Assembly: GCA_958412345.1 (NCBI GenBank)
Contig: CATYSO010000011.1
Location: 23,997-87,996, forward strand
Length of the DNA stretch: 64,000 nucleotides
Direction: 5' to 3'
DNA from: an uncultured Collinsella sp.
GTDB taxonomy: Bacteria > Actinomycetota > Coriobacteriia > Coriobacteriales > Coriobacteriaceae
Shown here: one piece after another, positions 35,801 through 43,805 of the stretch
How positions within the stretch are numbered: position 1 is the stretch's first letter
Layout of the letters: every line of letters starts with the position of its first letter
Program-made: the position numbers and the translations under genes
Notes under the pieces: generated by a model
Told to the model about the DNA's origin: nothing
Databases searched by the model: none
The model's input: the letters and a program-made list of their open reading frames with translations, nothing else

Positions 35801-36456
35801 CTTGCGCCCAGCGCCGATCGATAGGCATCGGCAAGGGCCGAGGTATCGGCCTGGCCGCGCGCCACGTGTACATCGTCCATGCCGCCCGGCAGCTGGCTCG
35901 ATAGCTCCAGCAGGTCGCGCACCAGGCTTTTGATGGTGGTACCGGCGCCAAACGGCCCGCCCTCGCCCGCCATGGGATACCAGGCGTAGAGGCTTTTAAG
36001 CGAAGCGGCGAGCTCGGGGGCGGCATCGGGCGCCGTCGCGCGGGCCAGCACATGCTCGACAGCCTGATCCATAAGCTCATCGGTATCGATAAGCACCGTG
36101 AACTCGGGATCGATGCCCAGCTCCAACGCATGCGCGCGCAGGATGCGCGAACACATGCCGTGAATGGTCGAGATCCAAGCGTCGTCGACGGTCAGGGCCT
36201 CCTCGTCCATACCCTCTTCGATAAGCGCGCGACGCACGCGGTCGCGAATCTCGGCCGCGGCATCTTTGGTAAAGGTAATGGCGAGCACCTGGTCCAGATG
36301 CTCAACGAACGGACCGGATTCGGGCGAGAGCGCGTAGACGATGCGGCGCGTAAGGGTAAAGGTCTTGCCCGAACCGGCGCCCGCCGAGACAAACAGCGGA
36401 CGGTCGAGCGTTTTGACGATCTGCAGCTGTTGCGGCATCAAAGTCGAAAGATCCAT
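32824..36456 (-). CDS. addA: AddA-type UvrD-family helicase-nuclease (1210 aa)
   Basis: A complete SF1A helicase: Walker A VSAGAGSGKTFTLTRRI, motif II MIDEFQDTDQMQ, motif III VGDAQQSIYRFRGAEVE, motif V MTVHASKGLEYPVV, motif VI RLLYVAMTRARELVIL. It is fused to a C-terminal PD-(D/E)XK nuclease (GAIDALA...ALVIDYKTGG, LQARVYADVL). With AddB it resects double-strand breaks for RecA loading. Its ATG is 3 nt after the addB stop. Length is close to known AddA (about 1230 aa). Confidence 0.95.
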   Translation of the reverse strand: MDLSTLMPQQLQIVKTLDRPLFVSAGAGSGKTFTLTRRIVYALSPESGPFVEHLDQVLAITFTKDAAAEIRDRVRRALIEEGMDEEALTVDDAWISTIHGMCSRILRAHALELGIDPEFTVLIDTDELMDQAVEHVLARATAPDAAPELAASLKSLYAWYPMAGEGGPFGAGTTIKSLVRDLLELSSQLPGGMDDVHVARGQADTSALADAYRSALGASKAATEKAQVALDAIDAFEASGKTMEDAARLMMSCSMPRASKAFPKEQVELLKAEAADAFINIVLACGGPALDALVGLARAVEAEYRALKAGQSALDNNDLLRMAYEALRDYPAIRAAYEGRFKMVMIDEFQDTDQMQVDLIRYLTGAGERALCTVGDAQQSIYRFRGAEVEVFRRQERKVGSSAASETAAASDAPAGELVKLVRNFRSHDEVLRYVARVFDGDTGGLMQGFLDLEPSDKREDKLKAKASRRQALLVAGGSTQERTQAKARAIAERFQALVKAGQPQGSMVLLLGRMTNADVYAQAFRDQGLDCVIAGGSVFAQAAEVQTVRALVCALANPADTAQGLMPLLASPMFALGAQEFLALATKLDDQTGETSRRNIDAGIMSDSDVPGLQNLPLVTRVREVLRYALRRVGRDSFAAIARDTVNASGWFVRLAQRGPEGKAIAANVLKALDAVAEAEAEFGNSPRSIALAFDRFLAGKEAPGALNEEGDGAVRIMTVHASKGLEYPVVAVAECFGVRKSSGAAQMGRVEGGAQVVALPARFDGVKLADGTFVKGDDVKKQFEHAFKGKGTSLWLPPKLMEDVCATGSPAEAFARLRNDDLQLSLEERARLLYVAMTRARELVILAMDAGVSRGKVTAPTFDVETDLTYDVLRRILPTDALDMPQLDADRLVFDNSQPGDYELISLADFTFGEQAFEVNASLDVEGRLVRGDAEPEGAGADARAAVPGPADPEPDSFELVYPQAVGVRMGTCPFPARDSYSYSSIAAALHAEAEDRAAETRVPVDEAGDDAESDGSEMTDADVTAAEPAGNPMALGSAFHAACQWLIEMGADALPAARADALARLWRLTPEQRERFDVALDRWLKSSVRAELLAWPCIRAEVPFFSLGCEDEDIARYGAYAEGAIDALATNPADSSRALVIDYKTGGTPDETPEQLQEKHALQARVYADVLHKAGFKTVTVKFVRVEQANPTIFVEPAEPQVVTYNL

Positions 36457-36459
36457 GGT

Positions 36460-39400
36460 CTACACGTCCCTCCTTACAAACGTTCCTTCGTGGTTATACG
36501 AGCAGCGCGCATGCACGGCCTGAACCGACGTCGGGTCGGCGGCGGCAACGTTGCCTGCCTCGAGCTCGCGCAGGCGCTCGGCGATGCCGGCCTCCACGCG
36601 ATCGAGCAGCGCATCGAAGTCCATACTGCCACCCTCGCCGGGGAAACCTTTCTTAAGGCCCGGGATGCGACCGTCGCCGCGCTCTTCCTCGAGCAGCTCG
36701 GTGCTCGCGGCGCCGCGCAACGCCGGCTTGCCGCCCTTGGTCGAAAAGTAGAGCGCCGCGCGGGTGTCCAAATCCAGCGCCCGACGCATGGCCTGCGCGT
36801 AGATGAGTGTCTGGGTATGGGGCGGCAGCCAGCGCGGGTCGTCGATGGGGGCCTCGCCCGACTCCTCGTCGCGCACCGTGGGGTCGGCGAGCTTAAACTC
36901 CTCGACACCCGAACGATGCTTATAGTCGATTACCACGGCGCGATTCTCGGCATCCACATCAACGCGGTCGATGCGCCCGCCAAGCGGCCAGCCGGCATAC
37001 TCGACCTTAAGCTCATTAAAGGCGAACTCAAGGTAGCGCGGGGCAAAGGGTGCAAGCGCCTCGGACTCGTAGGCAAGCACGCCCTCCAGCTGCGGCAAAA
37101 TCTCGGCCACCTGGCGCTCCTCCACTGGAGAGAGCGGCACCAGCGGGCCCTCGGTACCGCGCTTGCCGGCGTGCTCGGCCAGGGCCTCGGCAAAGACCTC
37201 GTGCAGCAGCTCCTTCGCGCGCGGCAGATTCATGGGCGTCACGCGCTCCATGCCCTCCTGGGGCAGACGGGCATGCAAGTGCTCCAGCACGTCATGGACA
37301 AAGTTGCCCTTCTCCATGTTGCCAAAGCCGGCGTCGATCGACTGGGGTTTGACGCGATACGAGACGAACCAGCACAGCGGGCAGGTGGAATAGGCCTCGA
37401 TCTGCGAGGCGGACGTCAGGCGCGGCACAAGCGGCGCGCCCTCGCCCTCGCCGTCACGACGGCGCAGGACCAAATACGGCACGGCCTCATCGCTCAGATG
37501 CTGAGGAGCTTCGCAGGTCACGCGCTCGCGCCTAAGACCTTCGCCTGCCGCGGGATCGAAGTCCCTTACGATATCGCCCTCACCCACGCACTTCGCCTTG
37601 TCGGCGCCAGCGGCCTTAGCGTTGTCAGCAGTCTTGTCGGCGTCAGCGGCCTTGGCGTCGGCGGCCTTGGCGTGCGCACGCAACTCAGTCCACACGGCCG
37701 CCGGATAGCACTCGCGCGCCTGACAATCGTGGGTCACACGAGCGAGCGCAACCGGACCGCGTGCCGCTTGCATCGCGCGGCCAAAGCGTGCGCGCAGCAA
37801 AGCCGCAGGCTCAAGCGTCACGCCGCTGCGATCTAACTCTGCCGTCAGCGTGGCCAGCGGGCCCTCCTCATGTGAGAGCGGATAACTGTCTAGGTCGACG
37901 TCGGCAAACAGCACGGCATCGTAGCTACCGGGGCGCAGGCCTGCCGCATCGGCAAGCGAAGCAAAGCGCACTTGGGCGCGTGGCGCACGGTCAACCTCGT
38001 AGGTCTCGTAATCGTAGGCGGTGCTACGCTTGTCCACCTTGGTGCGAATGCCATCGAGCACGGGCACGGTCGCGGCCTGCGACACGTCGAGCGCGCGAGC
38101 ATCGTTCATAAGGATGTCGATGACGTGGCGCAGCAGAGCCACCTCCGCCTGGCGACGGGCTTGGCCATCCAAGCTGCCCAGCGAGCGATCGGGCAACGCC
38201 TCGGCAACGGCAAGCATGGCCTTGAGCGCCGTCACGGGTTTGTCGCGCCACAGCGCTTGGAACACGTCCGAAACCACACACGGCACGTTCTTAAACCAGT
38301 TCTCGTCGCTCGCCGCCTTGCGCGCGCCCCTCACCTGGCCTTGGACGCTCTGAAGTAGGCTCTTAACGCCCGCGGTAGTCTTGCTGCGCGAGAGACGCAT
38401 GTTCTTATCGAAGGTACGGGCATTGACGGCATCAGCGCCCGAAAGCGGACTGTAGATCCAGTCGGTAAGCTCCGGCGCGGGCCACCATTCGGTCTTTGAC
38501 GCCATGCCCTCATCGGCGGCCTTCATGCGCTCGATCAGGCTGGCAAGCGCCGCAAACTGCCTGCCCGCAATGGATTGGGAAAACGCCGTGAACTCAGTCG
38601 TCTCGGCCGCAATGTGACGCGCCGCCAAACGGGCAGCGAGTTCGCCGAACAGCTGGGGTGCCCGGGCGGAAACAACGAGCACGCGCGTGGGGTCGGAGTT
38701 TGTCGCGGCGCCGTCGCGCGACACGGACTCCCCACATGCCGCGACCAGGTTCTCAAGAGCATCCACATAAGCGCGGGCGCGGGCATGGGGGCCGGCCACC
38801 TCTATAAAAATAGGCTGAGCAGCAGGCGCAGAAGCGGTCTCGGACGCGCCGGCGTTCTCCCCCAACGGGGCAACCTCAAACAGCACACCGCGGGCATCAA
38901 AGGCGGCAGCCAGGTCCTCGCGCATCGCCGCCTGCTCGCGGGCAAGCAGCACGACGACCTCTCCCCCATTGTTCGCCACGGCAGACAGTAACTCGAGCAG
39001 GCCGTGCGTAAACGACGTGATACCGCGCACGCATACGGCGCGGGTGCACGCCGGCAGGTTATCGGCCAGGGCACCGGCCATAATGTCAGCCGCCTCGCAG
39101 GGCTCGACCATGTCTCGACGGTCCAAGCCGCTCGCATAGGCGCACAAAAGTTCAAACACGCGAGCCTCGGCGTCGCTTCTGGGCTTGGGCTTGCAAACGT
39201 TGTCGCAGCAACGCTCGGCACCTGTCCCTGCCACACCCGGCAACACGTCGCGGGCCATACGCGCAAGCATGCGCACTGTGCCCAGGCTGCGCGAAAGCGG
39301 TTGCAGGTCGGCATCGTCGAGACGCGTGACCATGTCCGAGAACAGCATCTGGCGCTGCAGGTTGTCGACGAAACCGCGCCCGTCGCCCAAAAGCTCCCAA

Positions 39401-39609
39401 AGCGAGCGAAGCCACGATGTAGGCGTCTTGTAGTCAATACCCAGCGAAACGCCGGCTTCCGCCGCATCATGACGGCACAGGTCGAGCTCGGCAAACGTTG
39501 GCGCCAGCAGCACGGCACGCCCATGGCGGGCAACAAGGTCGCTCAGCAGCGCCGCCTCGGCATCGCTCAAATCCGTGCCGGCATTGGTGGTATAGATTCG
39601 AACAGGCAT
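36460..39609 (-). CDS. addB: AddB-like exonuclease subunit, no Walker A motif (1049 aa)
   Basis: A partner gene 3 nt upstream of addA with an AddB-type C-terminal nuclease (GNFVHDVLEHL, GGRIDRVDVDAENRAVVIDYK). The N-terminus (MPVRIYTTNAGTDLSDAEAA) lacks the GxxGSGKT found in Bacillus AddB. The iron-sulfur cysteines look incomplete: one CPLC near the start of the nuclease domain and a single Cys near the C-terminus (ARCSYNHEG) where Bacillus has three. An Ala/Asp/Lys low-complexity insert (KAADAKAADADKTADNAKAA) interrupts the protein at about residues 640-665. GGAGG is 3 nt before the ATG. Confidence 0.88.
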   Translation of the reverse strand: MPVRIYTTNAGTDLSDAEAALLSDLVARHGRAVLLAPTFAELDLCRHDAAEAGVSLGIDYKTPTSWLRSLWELLGDGRGFVDNLQRQMLFSDMVTRLDDADLQPLSRSLGTVRMLARMARDVLPGVAGTGAERCCDNVCKPKPRSDAEARVFELLCAYASGLDRRDMVEPCEAADIMAGALADNLPACTRAVCVRGITSFTHGLLELLSAVANNGGEVVVLLAREQAAMREDLAAAFDARGVLFEVAPLGENAGASETASAPAAQPIFIEVAGPHARARAYVDALENLVAACGESVSRDGAATNSDPTRVLVVSARAPQLFGELAARLAARHIAAETTEFTAFSQSIAGRQFAALASLIERMKAADEGMASKTEWWPAPELTDWIYSPLSGADAVNARTFDKNMRLSRSKTTAGVKSLLQSVQGQVRGARKAASDENWFKNVPCVVSDVFQALWRDKPVTALKAMLAVAEALPDRSLGSLDGQARRQAEVALLRHVIDILMNDARALDVSQAATVPVLDGIRTKVDKRSTAYDYETYEVDRAPRAQVRFASLADAAGLRPGSYDAVLFADVDLDSYPLSHEEGPLATLTAELDRSGVTLEPAALLRARFGRAMQAARGPVALARVTHDCQARECYPAAVWTELRAHAKAADAKAADADKTADNAKAAGADKAKCVGEGDIVRDFDPAAGEGLRRERVTCEAPQHLSDEAVPYLVLRRRDGEGEGAPLVPRLTSASQIEAYSTCPLCWFVSYRVKPQSIDAGFGNMEKGNFVHDVLEHLHARLPQEGMERVTPMNLPRAKELLHEVFAEALAEHAGKRGTEGPLVPLSPVEERQVAEILPQLEGVLAYESEALAPFAPRYLEFAFNELKVEYAGWPLGGRIDRVDVDAENRAVVIDYKHRSGVEEFKLADPTVRDEESGEAPIDDPRWLPPHTQTLIYAQAMRRALDLDTRAALYFSTKGGKPALRGAASTELLEEERGDGRIPGLKKGFPGEGGSMDFDALLDRVEAGIAERLRELEAGNVAAADPTSVQAVHARCSYNHEGTFVRRDV

Positions 39610-39713
39610 GGTCCTCCGCTCAAACTGTTCGCAATAATCAATGCATCCATCCTACCCGCCCACGCGGACAGATTTGCCCCACGCCAACAGATTTCCTCCG
39701 TCCCCAAGGGATC

Positions 39714-39739
39714 AAAAAACCGCCCCCGGAGGGACGGTT
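39714..39739 (-). terminator. Terminator after the YerC/TrpR-like gene
   Basis: An 8-bp stem on the minus strand (AACCGTCC with GGGCGGTT, one mismatch) around CTCCGG, followed by T6. Confidence 0.75.
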
Positions 39740-39765
39740 CTTCGTAATTCATTGTTGCCGCTGGC

Positions 39766-40065
39766 CTACTCGCCATCCTCCAGTTTGATGAGGATCTTGC
39801 GATAGCCACCGTACTCGCCATTAAGTGCCTTGGACACACGGCTCACCGTAGTGGACGAAGCGCCGGTGCGGGCCTGAACCTCAACATAAGGCTCGCCCTC
39901 ATCCAGATAGCGCGCAACCTGCAGACGTTGCGAAAGATCGCAGATCTCGCGCGGCGTGCAGATATCGGTCAAAAACGCTTGGATATCCTTCTCGTCATCC
40001 AAAAGACTAAATGCGTGGACCAGCTGCTTGACATCAGGCTTGTCAAACATGTTCTCGATATTCAT
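39766..40065 (-). CDS. YerC/YecD-type TrpR-like DNA-binding protein (99 aa)
   Basis: A TrpR-superfamily helix-turn-helix: ICTPREICDLSQRLQVARYLDEGEP before the HTH, then EVQARTGASSTTVSRVSKALN as the recognition region and the tail YGGYRKILIKL. YerC/YecD proteins are small, single-domain TrpR paralogues of Firmicutes and Actinobacteria with no known effector pocket; targets are unknown. It has its own terminator and a 322-bp upstream region, so it is probably expressed alone. Confidence 0.88.
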   Translation of the reverse strand: MNIENMFDKPDVKQLVHAFSLLDDEKDIQAFLTDICTPREICDLSQRLQVARYLDEGEPYVEVQARTGASSTTVSRVSKALNGEYGGYRKILIKLEDGE

Positions 40066-40387
40066 CGATCACCGCCAAACCCGCCAAAAGGCATCGAAGT
40101 TGATACTGACATCGGGCATCGTTCGCCCGTTCTATGCAATAGGGCAACGCCTGTGGCTTTTGCCCGTAGCAGTTTAGCACACCACCAAACTAAAGCGACA
40201 AAACTCTCTGCCAGCGGCGCGTTTTCTAGGACGAACGCCGTTTTGAAACCGAATGCGCACGCAAGCTCCACGAATATCTGAGACAATGGGCGCCCAAACA
40301 GGACCGTGCCCCGCACCCATCCAAGTTGCAAAGGCATGTGCCCCTCACGCTCCCTCACCACGCCATGCGCAAGAAAGGATTCACACC
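40066..40387. other. Intergenic region between divergent yerC-like and yvlD-like genes
   Basis: 322 bp without a supported ORF. Stretches around 40170-40200 are AT-richer on the minus strand (TTGTCG...TAAACT with a 19-nt gap), a weak promoter candidate for the yerC-like gene. No repeats or RNA gene were seen. Confidence 0.4.
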
Positions 40388-40753
40388 ATGCGCTTTATGC
40401 TTAACTGGCTCTTTACCTCAATCGCCATCGCGATCGCAACGTTTCTCGTCCCCGGCATTCAGCCCTTCGGTTTTGCCGAGGCCTGGGCCTGTTTCGCCTT
40501 CGTGGGACTGTTCCTGAACATCGTCGACTCGCTCGTCAAGCCGTTCCTGACGGTCATCTCGCTGCCACTCACGATCATTACGCTGGGTATTTTTCAGCTC
40601 GTAGTCAACAGCTTTATGCTCGAGCTGGCCAGCTACCTGTCGGTCAATCTGCTGGGCGCGGGTATCTCCATCGCCAGCTTTGGATCGGCCTTTATGGGCA
40701 GCATCCTGGTATCCATCATGCGCAGCATCCTCGACAGCATCGCCGAGGGCTAA
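40388..40753 (+). CDS. YvlD/DUF360-type four-helix membrane protein (121 aa)
   Basis: Four hydrophobic helices (LNWLFTSIAIAIATFLVPGI, WACFAFVGLFLNIVDSLVK, PLTIITLGIFQLVVNSFML, GSAFMGSILVSIMRSIL) with the conserved VDSLVKPFL and LPLTIITLGIF segments of the phage-holin-like YvlD family. In Bacillus the family is tied to envelope stress genes; it is not a prophage holin here since no phage gene is present. The start at 40388 follows AAAGGA; the earlier ORF start lacks a site. A strong terminator follows. Confidence 0.88.
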   Translation: MRFMLNWLFTSIAIAIATFLVPGIQPFGFAEAWACFAFVGLFLNIVDSLVKPFLTVISLPLTIITLGIFQLVVNSFMLELASYLSVNLLGAGISIASFGSAFMGSILVSIMRSILDSIAEG

Positions 40754-40793
40754 AACGGCCATTCCGGCCGCGCCCGTCTCAACAGCCCAAAAC

Positions 40794-40828
40794 GAAGGCC
40801 GCCCATCGCAAAAAAATGGGCGGCCTTC
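40794..40828 (+). terminator. Terminator after the yvlD-like gene
   Basis: A 13-bp perfect stem GAAGGCCGCCCAT / ATGGGCGGCCTTC (40794-40806, 40816-40828) followed by TTATTT. Confidence 0.9.
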
Positions 40829-40896
40829 TTATTTGCCAAGTCTCAGAGGGCGAGAGAATCTGCCATTTCCACCCTGTCCCCACATGGCAGGTGGGG

Positions 40897-41325
40897 CTAG
40901 ATTACGTAGTCGTAGCCGTCGTTGGGGGCGACGAGCGCATCGAGCGTCACGCCGTCGAGGTAGTCGTTGATGAGCTTGTCCAGATTCTTCCACACGTCGA
41001 GCGTGGGGCACTCATCAGATCGCGAGCAACCCTTGCAGTCGCCATCCAGACAGGCGACCGGCGCCAGGCTGCCCTCGGTCAGGCGCAAGATCTCGCCCAC
41101 CGTGTACTGCTCGGGCGGGCGTGTGAGCACATAGCCGCCGCCCTTGCCGCGCATGCCCGAGAGCATATTGGCGCGCACGAGCGTCGCCAGAATATTCTCG
41201 AGGTACTTCTCCGAAATACCCTGACGTGCCGCAATCTCTTTAAGCGGGATGCGACCGGCCGCCTGGTGCTCGGCCAGGTCGACCATAACGCGCAGGGCAT
41301 ATCTGCCCTTCGTAGAAACCAACAT
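40897..41325 (-). CDS. Rrf2-family transcription regulator (CymR/IscR-like), 142 aa
   Basis: The winged-helix Rrf2 fold begins MLVSTKGRYALRVMVDLAEH, with IPLKEIAARQGISEKYLENILATL as the HTH and GGYVLTRPPEQYTVGEILRLTEG as the wing. The effector loop carries four Cys (CX4CX2CX5C: ACLDGDCKGCSRSDEC), more than CymR (none) and arranged differently from IscR (three), so Fe-S or thiol sensing is plausible. It is divergent from cysK, which suggests control of cysteine synthesis. The start at 41325 is chosen because Rrf2 proteins begin at this residue; the longer frame has no ribosome site. Confidence 0.9.
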   Translation of the reverse strand: MLVSTKGRYALRVMVDLAEHQAAGRIPLKEIAARQGISEKYLENILATLVRANMLSGMRGKGGGYVLTRPPEQYTVGEILRLTEGSLAPVACLDGDCKGCSRSDECPTLDVWKNLDKLINDYLDGVTLDALVAPNDGYDYVI

Positions 41326-41441
41326 ATATAGTGCTGCCTTTCGGTCTTTTGTTCGAAGCAATTCTAGCCGAAAAACTGGTTTTGAAAACTCCCATTCCAG
41401 TCCAGCGTGTTAATCATCTTGCAATAAATATCTTTTTCCTA

Positions 41442-41470
41442 TTGCATTAGTAGGCTTTAGTGTCTACTAT
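41442..41470 (+). promoter_or_regulatory. cysK promoter with overlapping inverted-repeat operator
   Basis: -35 TTGCAT (41442-41447), a 17-nt spacer, and -10 TACTAT (41465-41470). The spacer and -10 contain TAGTAG...CTACTA (41448-41453 and 41464-41469), an inverted repeat placed to block RNA polymerase. The divergent Rrf2 gene is the obvious candidate regulator. Confidence 0.65.
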
Positions 41471-41577
41471 GCTTCCCAACAGCAAAACGAACAACCTATA
41501 AGGTTTGTGGGTTTCGCTGCTACACACACCGTAAAACCACACGGCATCCAGTCATTTGAACACTTTGGAGGTTCATC

Positions 41578-42516
41578 ATGAGCAAGGTTTACACGTCCAT
41601 CGATCAGCTTATCGGCCACACCCCGCTCCTGGAGCTCACCCACTTTGAGGCCGACGAGGACCTCAAGGCCCGCGTGCTCGTCAAGTTGGAATACTTCAAT
41701 CCCGCCGGGTCCGTTAAAGACCGCGTCGCCAAGAACATGATTGACGAGGCCGAGAAGGCCGGCAAGCTCGTGCGTGGCGGCGACTACACCATCATCGAGC
41801 CCACGAGCGGCAACACCGGCGTCGGCATCGCCTCGGTGGCGGCGGCCCGCGGCTACAAGGTGATCATCACCATGCCCGAGACCATGTCCGTCGAGCGCCG
41901 CAAGCTGATGCAGGCATACGGTGCGCAGCTCGTGCTCACCGACGGCTCCAAAGGCATGAAGGGCGCTATCGCCAAGGCCGAGGAGCTGCAGAAGGAGACT
42001 CCCAACAGCATCATCGCCGGCCAGTTTGTGAACCCCGCCAACCCCGCCATCCACAAGGCCACGACCGGCCCCGAGATCTGGGACGACACCGACGGCAAGG
42101 TCGACATCTTCGTCGCCGGCGTCGGCACCGGCGGCACCGTGACCGGCGTGGGCGAGTTCCTCAAGGAGCAAAACCCCGAGATTCAGGTCGTCGCCGTCGA
42201 GCCCGCCACCTCCCCGGTGCTCTCCAAGGGCCAGGCCGGCCCGCACAAGATCCAGGGTATCGGTGCCGGCTTTGTGCCCGACGTCCTCGACACCCAGGTC
42301 TACGACGAGATCATCCCCGTCGAGAACGACGACGCCTTTGCCACCGGCCGCGCCGTGGGCCACAAGGAGGGCGTGCTCGTGGGCATTTCGTCCGGCGCCG
42401 CCGTGTGGGCCGCACTGCAGCTGGCCAAGCGCCCCGAGAACGAGGGCAAGACCATCGTGGCGCTGCTCGCCGACACCGGCGAGCGCTACCTGTCCACGGC
42501 ACTCTTCCAGGACTAG
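41578..42516 (+). CDS. cysK: Cysteine synthase A (O-acetylserine sulfhydrylase), 312 aa
   Basis: A fold-type II PLP enzyme with the Lys motif NPAGSVKDRVAKNM, the substrate loop PTSGNTGVGIASVAAARG, the glycine-rich phosphate loop GVGTGGTVTGVGEF and the C-terminal GISSGAAVWAAL. It makes cysteine from O-acetylserine and sulfide. The ATG follows TGGAGG by 6 nt. The promoter with a palindromic site lies 100 bp upstream, next to a divergent Rrf2 regulator. Length and motifs are normal. No cysE is adjacent. Confidence 0.96.
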   Translation: MSKVYTSIDQLIGHTPLLELTHFEADEDLKARVLVKLEYFNPAGSVKDRVAKNMIDEAEKAGKLVRGGDYTIIEPTSGNTGVGIASVAAARGYKVIITMPETMSVERRKLMQAYGAQLVLTDGSKGMKGAIAKAEELQKETPNSIIAGQFVNPANPAIHKATTGPEIWDDTDGKVDIFVAGVGTGGTVTGVGEFLKEQNPEIQVVAVEPATSPVLSKGQAGPHKIQGIGAGFVPDVLDTQVYDEIIPVENDDAFATGRAVGHKEGVLVGISSGAAVWAALQLAKRPENEGKTIVALLADTGERYLSTALFQD

Positions 42517-42618
42517 AGCTCTCGTTCCTAGAACGAGCCCAGGGCACGCCGGTCTCCCCTCTCTTCTGGCAGCCTGAGCTCATCCCAACAGGGTGTCCCA
42601 CAGGACGCCCGAACTTGC

Positions 42619-42624
42619 TACAAT
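42619..42624 (+). promoter_or_regulatory. Possible extended -10 element before mnmA
   Basis: TGCTACAAT (an extended -10, TGn plus TACAAT at 42619-42624) lies just before the cysK terminator hairpin and 72 bp before mnmA. No good -35 is seen. Confidence 0.35.
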
Positions 42625-42628
42625 GTCT

Positions 42629-42667
42629 GCGGCGCGGAACCAGCCTCCCGCGCCGCTTTTCTTTTTT
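42629..42667 (+). terminator. Terminator between cysK and mnmA
   Basis: A 9-bp perfect stem GCGGCGCGG / CCGCGCCGC (42629-42637, 42648-42656), then TTTTCTTTTTT. It ends the cysK transcript; an additional short hairpin (CTCGTTC/GAACGAG, 42521-42537) follows the cysK stop directly. Confidence 0.9.
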
Positions 42668-42696
42668 GGCCACATGCCACCAAGGAGAACCTCCCC

Positions 42697-43797
42697 ATGC
42701 ACAACAAGCGCGTGCTCGTCGCCATGAGCGGCGGCGTCGATTCCAGCGTGACCGCGTATCTGCTCAAAAGTCAGGGTTACGAATGTGTCGGTGCCACCAT
42801 GCGCCTCACCTGCCCCGCGCCCGACCCCGCAACGGGTATGAGCAAAGTCGATCGCGACATCGCTGACGCGAAGGCCGTCGCCGGGCGCCTGGGAATACCC
42901 CATCACGTGCTCGACTTGCAGCAAACCTTCGACCGTAACGTAATCGAGCGCTTTGTGAACGCCTACCAGGAGGGGCTGACGCCCAATCCGTGCATTATCT
43001 GCAACCGCCACATTAAGTTTGGCGCGCTGCTCGATGCGGCGCTGGACATGGGCTGCGACTACATCGCCACGGGCCATTACGCCAAAACAAGCCAGGCGGC
43101 AGACGGCATCTGGCAGCTACATCGCGGCGAGGACCCCAAAAAGGACCAGAGCTACTTTTTGTATTCGCTTACGCAGGAGCGTCTGGCGCGCACGATTTTT
43201 CCGCTGGCAGGCTTGGACAAAGAGCGCGACGTGCGCCGCATTGCCGCCGAACAGGGCTTTGTTAACGCCAAGAAGGCCGAAAGCGAGGACATCTGCTTTA
43301 TTCCAGACGGCGACTACGCGGGCTATATCGAGCGCCGCTGCGGACATGCCGCTGCACCGGGCAACATCGTATGGCGCGACGGCAGCGTGGTTGGGCGCCA
43401 CAATGGCGCGCTGCGCTATACCATCGGCCAGCGCAAGGGCCTGGGCGTCGCGATGGCGCATCCCGTGTACGTAACGGACGTCGACGCCGCCAACAACACC
43501 GTGCATCTGGGTGAGGCCGAGGACCTGACGGCCACGGCACTCACGGCCAACGACTGGATTTGGAGCGCCCCTGCCGACCACATGGAGGCCGAGCTCACGT
43601 CCGGCGGCATTCGCGTGGGCGCCAAGTACCGCTACCGACAGAAAGACCAGGCAGCGACCCTTACGCGCGGCGAAGACGGACAAATGTTGCTGACCTTTGA
43701 CGAGCCGCAGCGAGCCATCGCCCCCGGCCAGGCTATCGTTATATACCGCGGCGACATCGTCCTAGGCGGCGGTACCGTGACCGGCGCGCTTAAGTAG
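42697..43797 (+). CDS. mnmA: tRNA-specific 2-thiouridylase MnmA (366 aa)
   Basis: The PP-loop ATP pyrophosphatase motif (VLVAMSGGVDSSVTAYLL), the catalytic Cys in NPCIICNRHIKFG and the second in SEDICFIPDGDY, with a C-terminal beta-barrel (LGEAEDLTATALTANDWIW). It puts sulfur on U34 of Lys, Glu and Gln tRNAs, using sulfur from a cysteine desulfurase, so its place beside cysK is metabolically sensible although a terminator separates them. AAGGAG precedes the ATG. Confidence 0.96.
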   Translation: MHNKRVLVAMSGGVDSSVTAYLLKSQGYECVGATMRLTCPAPDPATGMSKVDRDIADAKAVAGRLGIPHHVLDLQQTFDRNVIERFVNAYQEGLTPNPCIICNRHIKFGALLDAALDMGCDYIATGHYAKTSQAADGIWQLHRGEDPKKDQSYFLYSLTQERLARTIFPLAGLDKERDVRRIAAEQGFVNAKKAESEDICFIPDGDYAGYIERRCGHAAAPGNIVWRDGSVVGRHNGALRYTIGQRKGLGVAMAHPVYVTDVDAANNTVHLGEAEDLTATALTANDWIWSAPADHMEAELTSGGIRVGAKYRYRQKDQAATLTRGEDGQMLLTFDEPQRAIAPGQAIVIYRGDIVLGGGTVTGALK

Positions 43798-43805
43798 CCG
43801 CGGGA

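Noticed and set aside
40388..40753. Prophage holin
   Set aside because: The protein belongs to the chromosomal YvlD family and no phage gene surrounds it.
41471..41577. T-box or riboswitch in the cysK leader
   Set aside because: Only an imperfect 9-bp pairing was seen, with no T-box consensus or terminator; a promoter-operator explanation is better.
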